NCBI GenBank assembly: GCA_023418475.1
Contig: JAEZZO010000033.1
Location: 190,688 to 254,687 of the forward strand
Reading direction: 5' to 3'
Length of the DNA: 64,000 nt
Source: Bacillota bacterium
GTDB taxonomy: Bacteria; Bacillota; Clostridia; Lachnospirales; Lachnospiraceae
The notes below the pieces were generated by a model that saw only the letters and a list, made by a program, of their open reading frames with translations, was not told where the DNA came from and searched no databases. The translations under genes were made by a program, and so were the position numbers. Shown one piece after another: positions 43,225 through 51,430 of the stretch (position 1 is its first letter; each line of letters opens with the position of its first letter).

Positions 43225-45444
43225 TTACTTCTTGTTGATTATCTTACCGTTATGATCAAATGAAATTCCATATTGCTTACAATAACCGTTCATTCGCTTT
43301 AGAATACGTTTTTTTTCGCTACCCTTGCTGGGGGTGGGCTGAAAATCATTTTTGCTTCGAGTGGAAGAGACGGAGCAGGGGATTATTTGCGCATTGTTAT
43401 CTAAAACCAGCTTGTCATTGCGGAAGGTAAAGGTTTGCTGATAAATCATGGTATCCTTGTCCGGCGGGTTGGTATTACCTCCAAAGCAGAAATTACCAAG
43501 ACTGTATACGATAAAGGAATTCTTATATTTTTCTATCGGTTGCAGAACATGGGGATGATGACCCAGTACCAGATCGGCACCACCCTCGTTAATGGCAATG
43601 CGGCTTAACTCCTTTTGAGCTCTTGTTGCACTTTTTGTTCTTTCAATTCCCCAGTGGAAGCTGACGATTAATAAATCTGGTTTCTTCTTATTTACATTCT
43701 TAAGCGCCCTTCGAAGGATAGCGGCAGCATCGCTTCTGCCAACCTCCTGAACGGATACCATACCGATCTTAATGCCTTTTACTTTATAAATGTCTGTTGT
43801 TGTATAGGAGGAATAAGCGATACCTGCTTTCTGAAAACTGTCAATGGTATCCCTATAACTGATTTCACCGTAATCCTTGCAGTGATTATTTGCAAAGGCA
43901 ACGGCTTCAATGGAGCTCTGCGTCAGGAGTTTAATATAGGAAGGCTTACCACGAAAGGCCCATTTCTTGTCTGCACGGGAACCGCGATTACTTAGGGTCC
44001 CTTCAAAATTAACAATCGTTAAATCATCCTTTTCAAAAATAGGCTTTACATTTTGGAAGAAATAAGTACTTCTATTCTTGTTATAGACGGAATAAAAATT
44101 ATTGCCGGCAGGCTGCTTGATATCACTGGAAAAGGTACAGTCACCGGCTGCACTGATCGTAATTGTTATATTTTTTGTAACGGTTACCCGGCAGATAACC
44201 TTAGCCTTTCCAAGAGATACCGTGACAGTGGCAGATCCGTAATGTACAGCTTTCATAACACCCTGTTGTGATACGGTAAGGATGTTTTTGTTACTGCTCT
44301 TATAAACAATTTTCTTGCCGGAGGTATTTTCCTTAGTAAGTTTTACCTTAAGAGGGTAGCTTTCTCCCTGCTCCAGAGATAATTTATCTTTTTGAATGAC
44401 AATTTTCCCGGTGTACTCTTTTGGAATTACATCGCTATTCGCATTTTGTGCGTCCTTTTTTTTGGCATCCGTGATAGACTGATAGCATTGATAATATACC
44501 CTGGCAATCAGCGTATGCCCGGCAGAATTCGGATGTATATCAACAGAGAGAGGAGTGTTCTTAAATTGACCCAGATTAAGGTTTAATATCTGGGTGCCTT
44601 TTGCCTGCTCTGCTCTAAAGGACGCGTAAATATCAGCCGTTTCATATCCGCTCTTCCCGGCGTTCTCAATGATGAAAGTATTCATTTTATTCAGTTTTTC
44701 TTCAGAAGTTTTATAAAAGTTCAAATAACTTGGAATTGGGTTATAGATGGTGTCTGCAATAATTTTGGCATGTGGTGCATTCGTCTTTAACCATTTTATA
44801 ATCTTTGGAAAATCATCTCGAAAGCTGGCAGCACCCTGCTCAATCTTACTCATTTCTTCTACTGTAAGAGTCATCTGAGAAAGAGCCACAGCAACCGATA
44901 TTAGCTGAGCCTGTGTTGCACTTTTGATATTGGTAATTCCTAAAGTCTCGAATTGCTGTTTCATTTTCTGATTTACAGCTTCCACTAATGGACCAAGTAC
45001 ATTGTTACCGCCAATGTTAACTGTGACAACACTGGCATTCTTAATGGTCTGATAGACTTCCGGTTCGGCAGAGGACAGATCCAAGAGTCTTTTTTGCAGA
45101 TCATCGGTAGTAATACCGCTTACACTGTAATTATAAAGGGTGTTGGGGCACCCGTTATCGGATAACAGTTTGGAAAACTGATTGACATTACAATCTTGCG
45201 GATCTGTTAAGCCATATCCTGCCGGTACGGAATCCCCCAGAGCAACATAAATTGCGCTTTGAGAAACCGATTGTGCGAAGGCATTGCCCTTGCCCTGCGC
45301 GGTGGATTTGGTCTGCGCAGCAAAAGCAGCCGGCGGCAATCCGGTAAGCAGTCCGGATAGCAAAGCGGTAACAAGCAGCAAGGAGATGAATTTTCTTGCG
45401 GTCCTAGTGGGTAATATGTTTTTTACGGATGATTTAATATGCAT
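43225..45444 (-). CDS. Secreted SGNH hydrolase - Big2 - CapA fusion
   Basis: 739-aa exported protein. Signal peptide at about 16-42 (FISLLLVTALLSGLLTGLPP). SGNH/GDSL hydrolase at about 64-325 with GDSVPAG (S72), GGNN (145-148) and DIHPNSAGH (D302, H304). A Big2 Ig-like domain at about 346-424. A CapA/PgsA-type metallophosphoesterase-like domain at about 427-700 with AAGDC (D435), NFEG (E481), ANNH (H521) and GHHPH (629-632). This joins a lipase/esterase-type and a poly-gamma-glutamate/capsule-type enzyme in one chain. It is a single gene on the minus strand; its polymer substrate is unknown. Confidence 0.87.
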   Translation of the reverse strand: MHIKSSVKNILPTRTARKFISLLLVTALLSGLLTGLPPAAFAAQTKSTAQGKGNAFAQSVSQSAIYVALGDSVPAGYGLTDPQDCNVNQFSKLLSDNGCPNTLYNYSVSGITTDDLQKRLLDLSSAEPEVYQTIKNASVVTVNIGGNNVLGPLVEAVNQKMKQQFETLGITNIKSATQAQLISVAVALSQMTLTVEEMSKIEQGAASFRDDFPKIIKWLKTNAPHAKIIADTIYNPIPSYLNFYKTSEEKLNKMNTFIIENAGKSGYETADIYASFRAEQAKGTQILNLNLGQFKNTPLSVDIHPNSAGHTLIARVYYQCYQSITDAKKKDAQNANSDVIPKEYTGKIVIQKDKLSLEQGESYPLKVKLTKENTSGKKIVYKSSNKNILTVSQQGVMKAVHYGSATVTVSLGKAKVICRVTVTKNITITISAAGDCTFSSDIKQPAGNNFYSVYNKNRSTYFFQNVKPIFEKDDLTIVNFEGTLSNRGSRADKKWAFRGKPSYIKLLTQSSIEAVAFANNHCKDYGEISYRDTIDSFQKAGIAYSSYTTTDIYKVKGIKIGMVSVQEVGRSDAAAILRRALKNVNKKKPDLLIVSFHWGIERTKSATRAQKELSRIAINEGGADLVLGHHPHVLQPIEKYKNSFIVYSLGNFCFGGNTNPPDKDTMIYQQTFTFRNDKLVLDNNAQIIPCSVSSTRSKNDFQPTPSKGSEKKRILKRMNGYCKQYGISFDHNGKIINKK

Positions 45445-45863
45445 GATATATGTACCTCTCTATTTATTTTTATTCAGGTTATGAGTGTCAAATTCCGACG
45501 CTTACTTTTCAGCACCAGGTTAATATAAACCCGCGTGAGAACTAGACAGCTTCCGACGGATGCACACTTGCTTCACTCGGCGCATTTTATATAATAAAGG
45601 TTGCATATGACAAATGCGACTGTGCAGCGGGATTTTGATACCTATCATTATATAAAATTATATCATACATTACCGGAAATGCCTATTGTCTTATTATAGG
45701 AATTAACAAATAAAGTAAAAAATAAATAATATGGATAATTTTACATAAACTTCTAAGTAGTTTTATTTGAATTTCAGAAATCTTACAAAACCATGTACGA
45801 CAGCTTCAATTATTATTGATAAGATAAACTTGTATTCAATGATGAAATAAAAGGAGAGAGTTT
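45445..45863. other. Divergent intergenic region with nested inverted repeats
   Basis: No gene supported. It contains CCCGC (45530-45534)/GCGGG (45627-45631), TGCACA (45561-45566)/TGTGCA (45621-45626) and CGCATTT (45581-45587)/AAATGCG (45612-45618), all nested in register. The 45640-45860 part is very AT-rich and should carry promoters of both flanking genes. Confidence 0.5.
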
Positions 45864-46973
45864 ATGAGAGCTGGAATGAAATCAATACTTGGTTTATTGG
45901 CAGTAACATCGATTGTAACGTTTACGGGATGTTCTGCATCCAAACAAACAAGTGCCGATAAGGTGGACTTAAATAATACACCATTAGAGACAATTATTGA
46001 AAAGGCAAAAGAGGAAGGAACAGTAGAATCGGTAGGCATGCCGGACACCTGGGCAAATTGGGGAGAGACCTGGACGGAACTTACTTCTGCCTATGGGATT
46101 AAGCATAATGACGTGGATATGTCATCCGCAGAAGAGCTTGCTATATTTGAATCAGAAAAAGATAAGGCAACTAAGGATATAGGTGATGTTGGTCAGGCTT
46201 TCGGACCGATTGCCAAGGAGAAGGGTTTGACTTTACCGTATAAAACATCGAGTTGGGACAAAATACCGGATTGGGCAAAGGACGACAGCGGTAACTGGAT
46301 GATCGGATATTATGGTACAATAGCTATTATTACCAATAAGGATCTGGTTCCTGTTGCGCCCACATCCTTTGCAGATCTTTTAAAGGGTGACTACATGGTA
46401 GCAGTCGGAGATGTTACAAAAGCAAGCCAGGCACAGTGTGCTGTATTATCGGCTGCGATCGCTAACGGAGGATCAGAAAGCAATATCACACCTGGACTGG
46501 ATTTCTTTAAGCAGCTGGCGCAGGCAGGAAGATTGGATATGGGTGAGTTATCCCTGTCAAGACTGGAAAAGGGTGAAATAGCAGTTGCACTCCTTTGGGA
46601 TTATAATGCACTTGGTTATCGTGATCAGTTTAAGACCAATAATGCGAAAGCAAACTTTGAGGTTTGTATTCCTTTGGATGGTTCTATTCAAAGCGGATAT
46701 TGCTCCGTTATTAATGCTTATACCAAGCATCCTTATGCGGCTGCGCTGGCAAGAGAATACATATTCAGCGATGAGGGGCAGATTAATTTAGCAAAGGGTT
46801 ATGCAAAACCGATCAGAAGTGATGTCGTGCTTCCCGATGATGTAAAAGCAAAATTATTACCGGAGGATCAGTATGCGAAGGCGCGTATGATCAATGATTA
46901 TGAAAACTGGAATAAAACAGTGGAGACAATCGGGAATCTCTGGCAGGAAGATGTTATTGCTAACGCAAAATAA
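45864..46973 (+). CDS. ABC importer substrate-binding lipoprotein
   Basis: 369-aa solute-binding protein with a lipoprotein signal (LLAVTSIVTFTGCSAS, lipid-modified Cys at about 23). The fold resembles AfuA/PhnS-type periplasmic-binding proteins: TWANWGETWTELTSAYGI, IIVTNKDL-like IAIITNKDLVPVAPTSFADL, and the C-terminal YAAALAREYIFSDEGQINLA. GGAGAG precedes the ATG. It is first in a five-gene set with a hydrolase, two permeases and an ATPase. Ligand may be iron(III) chelate, phosphonate or another phosphate ester; the neighbouring hydrolase favours the last two. Confidence 0.87.
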   Translation: MRAGMKSILGLLAVTSIVTFTGCSASKQTSADKVDLNNTPLETIIEKAKEEGTVESVGMPDTWANWGETWTELTSAYGIKHNDVDMSSAEELAIFESEKDKATKDIGDVGQAFGPIAKEKGLTLPYKTSSWDKIPDWAKDDSGNWMIGYYGTIAIITNKDLVPVAPTSFADLLKGDYMVAVGDVTKASQAQCAVLSAAIANGGSESNITPGLDFFKQLAQAGRLDMGELSLSRLEKGEIAVALLWDYNALGYRDQFKTNNAKANFEVCIPLDGSIQSGYCSVINAYTKHPYAAALAREYIFSDEGQINLAKGYAKPIRSDVVLPDDVKAKLLPEDQYAKARMINDYENWNKTVETIGNLWQEDVIANAK

Positions 46974-47064
46974 TCATACTATACTGACTATTATAGCGTG
47001 AGTAACAATAGTCCTTGTATTATACTAGAGTGGTTACTTAGCAAAATATATAGAGTGATCTGTG

Positions 47065-47099
47065 ATGCAGAAGCTTGTTCATCGAATGAGTTTCTGCAT
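47065..47099 (+). promoter_or_regulatory. Intercistronic hairpin in the importer operon
   Basis: ATGCAGAA (47065-47072) and TTCTGCAT (47092-47099) are perfect arms between the binding-protein gene and the rest. Without a T-run it is more likely a stability or processing hairpin that lets the binding protein be made in excess. Confidence 0.4.
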
Positions 47100-47182
47100 T
47101 ACTCAGATAATTAATAAAATTCAATAACAAAATGAACTGCAGCTTTCCTAATAGCAGGGTTCAAAAGAAAGGTCCGGTTTTT

Positions 47183-48016
47183 ATGTCAAATAAAACAATA
47201 TTGATACTTTTAGATGGTTGCCGTTATGATGCGGCAACCGATAATCTGGGATACCTGGAGCATCTTGCGGAGATGGGACTCGCAAGTAAATTCCGGGTGA
47301 TGGGTGAGCTTCCGTCCCTTTCAAGACCGATGTATGAAACTCTGATGACCGGACTTCCAGTTTATCAGCATGGAATCACCAATAATCAGATTATTCGAAA
47401 TTCAAAGCAGATCAGCCTCTTTGACTTATGCAGGGAGAATAAGCTTACTACAGCCGCAGCTGCCTACCATTGGATCAGTGAATTATATGTTCGGGCACCA
47501 TTTCTGCCGGTAACAGACCGGATACAGCTGGATGGCAGCTCAAAAATACAATATGGTATTTATTATTTTGAAGACCAATATCCCAATTCCCATGTATATG
47601 CCGATGCTGAATATTTAAGGCAGCAATTTCATCCGGATTTTATGCTGGTTCATCCGATGAACATCGATGACGCAGGACATAAATACGGTAGTAATTCTAC
47701 AGAATATCAACAAGTGGTTGCAATGGAAAATATCCTGCTGTCCGCAATACTTCCGATCTGGTTAGAAGCAGGTTATCAGATTATGGTGACAGCCGATCAC
47801 GGAATGAATGAACATCATATCCATGGAGGAAATACGCTTTTACAAAGAGAGGTACCCTTGTATCTTATTTCTGATAAGATTAAGAAAATATCTCGTATCG
47901 AGAAACATTTGTCGGAGCTGTTTATCGCACCGATGCTATGTCATCTTCTTGGCATAGATAAATCTTCCGGGATGAGGGACCTTTCTGAAATGGAGGAGGA
48001 TATCTTTGAAGCTTAG
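47183..48016 (+). CDS. Alkaline-phosphatase-fold hydrolase (phosphodiesterase-like)
   Basis: 277-aa cytoplasmic protein of the type I phosphodiesterase/nucleotide pyrophosphatase clan. Metal ligands are visible in LLDGCRYDAA (Asp), DDAGHKYG (Asp/His) and TADHGMNEHHIHGG (Asp, His, His); the nucleophile Thr is probably in YETLMTG. The ATG at 47183 has AAAGG 10 bases upstream. It lies inside the ABC importer operon and overlaps the first permease gene by 11 bases, so it likely processes the imported compound, e.g. a phosphodiester or phosphonate (inference). Confidence 0.82.
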   Translation: MSNKTILILLDGCRYDAATDNLGYLEHLAEMGLASKFRVMGELPSLSRPMYETLMTGLPVYQHGITNNQIIRNSKQISLFDLCRENKLTTAAAAYHWISELYVRAPFLPVTDRIQLDGSSKIQYGIYYFEDQYPNSHVYADAEYLRQQFHPDFMLVHPMNIDDAGHKYGSNSTEYQQVVAMENILLSAILPIWLEAGYQIMVTADHGMNEHHIHGGNTLLQREVPLYLISDKIKKISRIEKHLSELFIAPMLCHLLGIDKSSGMRDLSEMEEDIFEA

Positions 48017-48854
48017 AGCAAAGGTTTATTTATTAGCGGCCCTTCCCTTCCTATTCCTGGTATTATTTTATGAAATCATGCCGGTTCTGATGATAATTCT
48101 TCGCAGCTTCAAGCCGGAAGGGAGCTTTGGTTTTACCCTGGAGCATTACAGGGCTGTATTTACGAAGCGGCTTTATTCTCAAGCAGTCATAAACAGTATC
48201 CTGGTTGCAGTAGTATCCTCAGTCATTGGAATTATCATTGCTTTTTTTGGTGCAAAAGCGGCAAATAGTGTGAAATCCGGGTGGAGTAGTTTTTTCATTA
48301 ATGTATTAAATATGACCTCAAATTTTGCGGGTATACCGCTTGCATTTGCCTTCATCATTTTGCTGGGTAATACAGGGATTTTTGTGATACTAGGTAAGAG
48401 CATGGGGATTCATGCGCTCAAAAGTTTTAATGTGTATTCTTTTCAGGGGCTGTTGCTTACCTATATCTATTTCCAGATACCACTAGCAACCTTGTTATTG
48501 CTACCTGTTTTTGATGGTCTGCGAAAGGAATGGAAGGAAGCTGTGATACTTCTTGGAGGAAACTACCTCACATACTGGATAAAAGTTGCTATCCCGGTGA
48601 TTATGCCCAGTTTACTTGCTACCCTAAGCGTTTTATTTTCCAATGCAATTGCCGCGTATGCAACGGCGTATGCACTGCTGGCGAATAATTATTCTCTGCT
48701 TCCCATTCGCATATCGGAACAGTTTGTAGGAGAAATTGCACAACGCAGGGAATTTGGATCTGCACTTGCTGTGGTACTGATGTCTACTATGATAATAACT
48801 ACCTTAATCAATAACTATTTCATAAAAAAATATAGCGGAGGTGCTTCCCGGTGA
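48006..48854 (+). CDS. ABC importer permease 1
   Basis: 282-aa binding-protein-dependent permease with six helices. The EAA loop is EWKEAVILLGGNYLTYWIKV with conserved Gly, followed by AIPVIMPSL. A TTG at 48006 with GGAGGAGG upstream is the likely start. It overlaps the hydrolase gene by 11 bases and permease 2 by 4 bases, indicating translational coupling. Confidence 0.9.
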   Translation: MKLRAKVYLLAALPFLFLVLFYEIMPVLMIILRSFKPEGSFGFTLEHYRAVFTKRLYSQAVINSILVAVVSSVIGIIIAFFGAKAANSVKSGWSSFFINVLNMTSNFAGIPLAFAFIILLGNTGIFVILGKSMGIHALKSFNVYSFQGLLLTYIYFQIPLATLLLLPVFDGLRKEWKEAVILLGGNYLTYWIKVAIPVIMPSLLATLSVLFSNAIAAYATAYALLANNYSLLPIRISEQFVGEIAQRREFGSALAVVLMSTMIITTLINNYFIKKYSGGASR

Positions 48855-49630
48855 AAAAACAGGGTTCGTCAAAAATTGTAATTATACTGATCTGTATTTA
48901 TTTAATTGTTCCGCTTTTATTAACCTTTCTATACTCTGTTTTCACGGATTGGAATAGTTTACTCCCAAGCGGTTTGACCTTGAAATACTATAAAGATATC
49001 TTAGCGGACGGAAATTTTTTGCATGCGGTAGCCCGCACGGTCATCATATCAGCAATTCCATTTCTTATTTGTACTGTCGTTGTTTTGCTGGTACTTTATG
49101 TAATTGTTGTTTATCATCCCGGTTGGGATAAATATGTACAGATGCTATGCAATATACCTTATGCGATTCAGGGGATTATCCTTGCAATTTCAGTACTTTC
49201 ACTATACGTCAGCGCACCGGAGCCTTTCTCCAACAGGTTTGTTATGGTGGTATTGACCTATTGTATCGTAATTTTACCATATATCTATAGAGGGCTGAAA
49301 AATAGTCTGGATTCAATGAATGCCACTCGTTTGATCGAAGCCGCGCAGATGCTGGGAGTAAGTAAATTCTATGCGTTTTTTGCAGTTGTGGTTCCAGGTA
49401 TTGTCTCAGGGCTATCCATTGTAGCAATGCTGTCCATATCAATTGTATTCGGGGATTTTGCTATTGTAAATATCATTGGTGGCAGTTATTATCAGACTGC
49501 CCAGATGTTTCTGTATAAAAAATTGTTTGTCTCCGGTCAGGCATCCAGCGCAATCATTGTGGTTATGTTTGGTCTGACTCTGATCTTATCAGCTGTGGTT
49601 AACGGGTTCCATAAAAGGAGAAAGCAATAG
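48851..49630 (+). CDS. ABC importer permease 2
   Basis: 259-aa permease with six helices and EAA loop ATRLIEAAQMLGVSKFYAFF, then VVVPGIVSGL. GTG start at 48851 after GCGGAGG. It overlaps permease 1 by 4 bases. It pairs with permease 1 to form the channel driven by the ATPase encoded after the 156-base gap. Confidence 0.9.
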   Translation: MKKQGSSKIVIILICIYLIVPLLLTFLYSVFTDWNSLLPSGLTLKYYKDILADGNFLHAVARTVIISAIPFLICTVVVLLVLYVIVVYHPGWDKYVQMLCNIPYAIQGIILAISVLSLYVSAPEPFSNRFVMVVLTYCIVILPYIYRGLKNSLDSMNATRLIEAAQMLGVSKFYAFFAVVVPGIVSGLSIVAMLSISIVFGDFAIVNIIGGSYYQTAQMFLYKKLFVSGQASSAIIVVMFGLTLILSAVVNGFHKRRKQ

Positions 49631-49633
49631 GGA

Positions 49634-49770
49634 ATTGCGAAACTAAAAAATTAAATATTGTGTACGAAGAAGATACATCTTCCAGAACCGAAGTTAAGCA
49701 GATGAGTGTTGGAGAGGAGGAATAGGTACTTTCTTTGTACATAATTTAGATAACGATATTGTTTCGCAAT
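49634..49770. repeat. 10-bp inverted repeat bracketing the permease-ATPase gap
   Basis: ATTGCGAAAC (49634-49643) and GTTTCGCAAT (49761-49770) are perfect complements; the right arm touches the AAGGAGG of the ATPase gene. A smaller hairpin GAAGAT-AC-ATCTTC lies inside (about 49669-49682). Pairing could limit translation of the ATPase. Confidence 0.4.
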
Positions 49771-49786
49771 AAGGAGGAAACGGAAA

Positions 49787-50800
49787 ATGGCTTATATAAA
49801 ATTTGAGCATATTAATAAATGTTTTGGTGACAACCATGTTTTAAAGGACATTGATTTTGAAATAGAACAGGGGCAGTTGGTTACTCTCCTTGGTCCCTCC
49901 GGCTGCGGCAAAAGCACTTTACTTCGATGTCTGGCAGGTCTGGAGACGGTTACCGGCGGTAAAATATTTATGGACGGAACAGAAATTACAGATTTGGATC
50001 CGCAGAAACGAAATGTGGGTATGGTATTTCAACAATATAGTTTATTTCCCAATATGAATGTGTCGGAGAATATTGCTTTTGGATTAAAACGAAAGCACAT
50101 GGATAAAATGGAGATTGCTAAAAAAGTATCGGAAGCAGTCGAGCTGGTGGAACTAGCAGGAAAAGAAACTGCGTATCCGGCAAATCTCTCTGGAGGCCAA
50201 CAACAGCGTGTCGCATTGGCAAGAGCGATTGTTACCAGGCCGAAGGTATTACTACTGGATGAGCCGCTAAGCGCAATTGATGCAAAACTTCGTAAATCTT
50301 TACAGCAAAGTATCCGTGCCATACAGAGGGAACTTGGAATAACCTCAGTCTTTGTGACACATGATCAGGATGAAGCAATGGTAATGTCGGATACGATACA
50401 TTTATTTCATGATGGGAAACTGCAACAGTCAGGAACGCCAATCAGCATTTATACAAATCCCAGAACAAAGTTTGCTGCAGAATTTATCGGACACTATAAT
50501 GTAATTTCGGCAGAACAGTTCCATACGATAACAAAAACTGTCAAAAATACAACGGAGAATATTGCAATCAGACCAGAAGCGATGGAGGTAGCCCTTGTCC
50601 CCTTTCCAGAAAGAGAGGGGTATCATCAGTTTCGCGGAACAATTATCAGCCATCTCTCCCATGGCAATGTGCTGCGCTATCTGATTAATGTAAATGGAGT
50701 AGAATTGGAAGCGGATGTATTATTCCGGAGCCATTATCTGTATGAGAATGACCAGGAGATTTTTATTGCGGTGGAAGATAGAAACTGCCTTAGTATTTGA
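49787..50800 (+). CDS. ABC importer ATPase
   Basis: 337-aa ATPase of the spermidine/iron/phosphonate importer type: Walker A GPSGCGKS, Q-loop VFQQYS, signature LSGGQQQRVALARA, Walker B LLLDEPLSAIDA, H-loop VTHDQDEA, and a TOBE-like regulatory domain from about 240 with AIRPEAMEVAL. AAGGAGG precedes the ATG. It completes the importer. Confidence 0.92.
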   Translation: MAYIKFEHINKCFGDNHVLKDIDFEIEQGQLVTLLGPSGCGKSTLLRCLAGLETVTGGKIFMDGTEITDLDPQKRNVGMVFQQYSLFPNMNVSENIAFGLKRKHMDKMEIAKKVSEAVELVELAGKETAYPANLSGGQQQRVALARAIVTRPKVLLLDEPLSAIDAKLRKSLQQSIRAIQRELGITSVFVTHDQDEAMVMSDTIHLFHDGKLQQSGTPISIYTNPRTKFAAEFIGHYNVISAEQFHTITKTVKNTTENIAIRPEAMEVALVPFPEREGYHQFRGTIISHLSHGNVLRYLINVNGVELEADVLFRSHYLYENDQEIFIAVEDRNCLSI

Positions 50801-50825
50801 ACGGTAGTAATTCATTTTATGATTA

Positions 50826-50897
50826 GGTGACAAATGCCTGATACAGGTTATGAATATAGATACACTCATATTCATCCGGCAAACTAACTTTAAACTA
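50826..50897. repeat. MITE-like palindromic repeat, rearranged copy C
   Basis: GACAAATGCCTGATACAGGT (50829-50848) matches the left arm of copy B, and ATTCATCCGGCAAA (50871-50884) matches its right side. The core ATGAATAT (50850-50857)/ATATTCAT (50868-50875) keeps a 10-nt loop, but the loop reads as in copy A, so flanks and core have opposite orientation. About 6 bases are deleted before the core. Confidence 0.55.
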
Positions 50898-50962
50898 TTA
50901 TCTGGATAATCATTTGATAGAGTAAAAAGTTTCTATACATACAAGTCATATTCACTGATTAA

Positions 50963-51337
50963 AATGTAAGGCTAGTTATTGGTAAGGGAAAACCCGGACC
51001 GATAAATGATTTCCAGACAATTTCAGAAAGTTTTATCGGCGGAACGGTTTATCAAAAGGGAACCACAGCACTTGATGCACCACATGCAGTGGATGTCAAT
51101 GCACAGGGGAAAATTTTTATTGCTGATACAAGACATCACTGTATTCGAATAATTGATCCGGAACGGGATTTGGTATATAAAGTTGCAGGAAATGGAAAAG
51201 ATAGATACTCGGGTGATAATGGGAGTGCTCTGGAAGCATGTTTATGTGTACATGGCTTAAGAATAGATGATAATAATAATAATTTATATTTTGTAGATTT
51301 TTTACACCATGTGATTCGGGTAATTGAGTTTGAATAA
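50963..51337 (+). pseudogene. NHL-repeat protein remnant
   Basis: An open frame of about 125 codons starts right after a stop codon at 50960 without a convincing start codon or ribosome-binding site; a GTG at 51089 is internal. It encodes two NHL/six-bladed-propeller strands: LDAPHAVDVNAQGKIFIADT followed by RHHCIRIID, and LRIDDNNNNLYFVDFLHHVI. Full NHL proteins have four to six such repeats, so this is the 3' relic of a larger gene. Confidence 0.65.
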
Positions 51338-51430
51338 CAGTAGCAAAGAGTCTGGGAATCCTTAATTCAAAATTTATTTGCTAAGTAAATACGAAGTTCC
51401 GCATATAGCTACGTTAGAAATGACAGTTTT

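Larger units (their letters stand above)
50801..51430. other. 630-bp region of repeat and gene remnants
   Basis: No intact gene. It holds repeat copy C (about 50826-50897) and an NHL-repeat pseudogene fragment (50963-51337). The final 90 bases are featureless. Confidence 0.6.
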
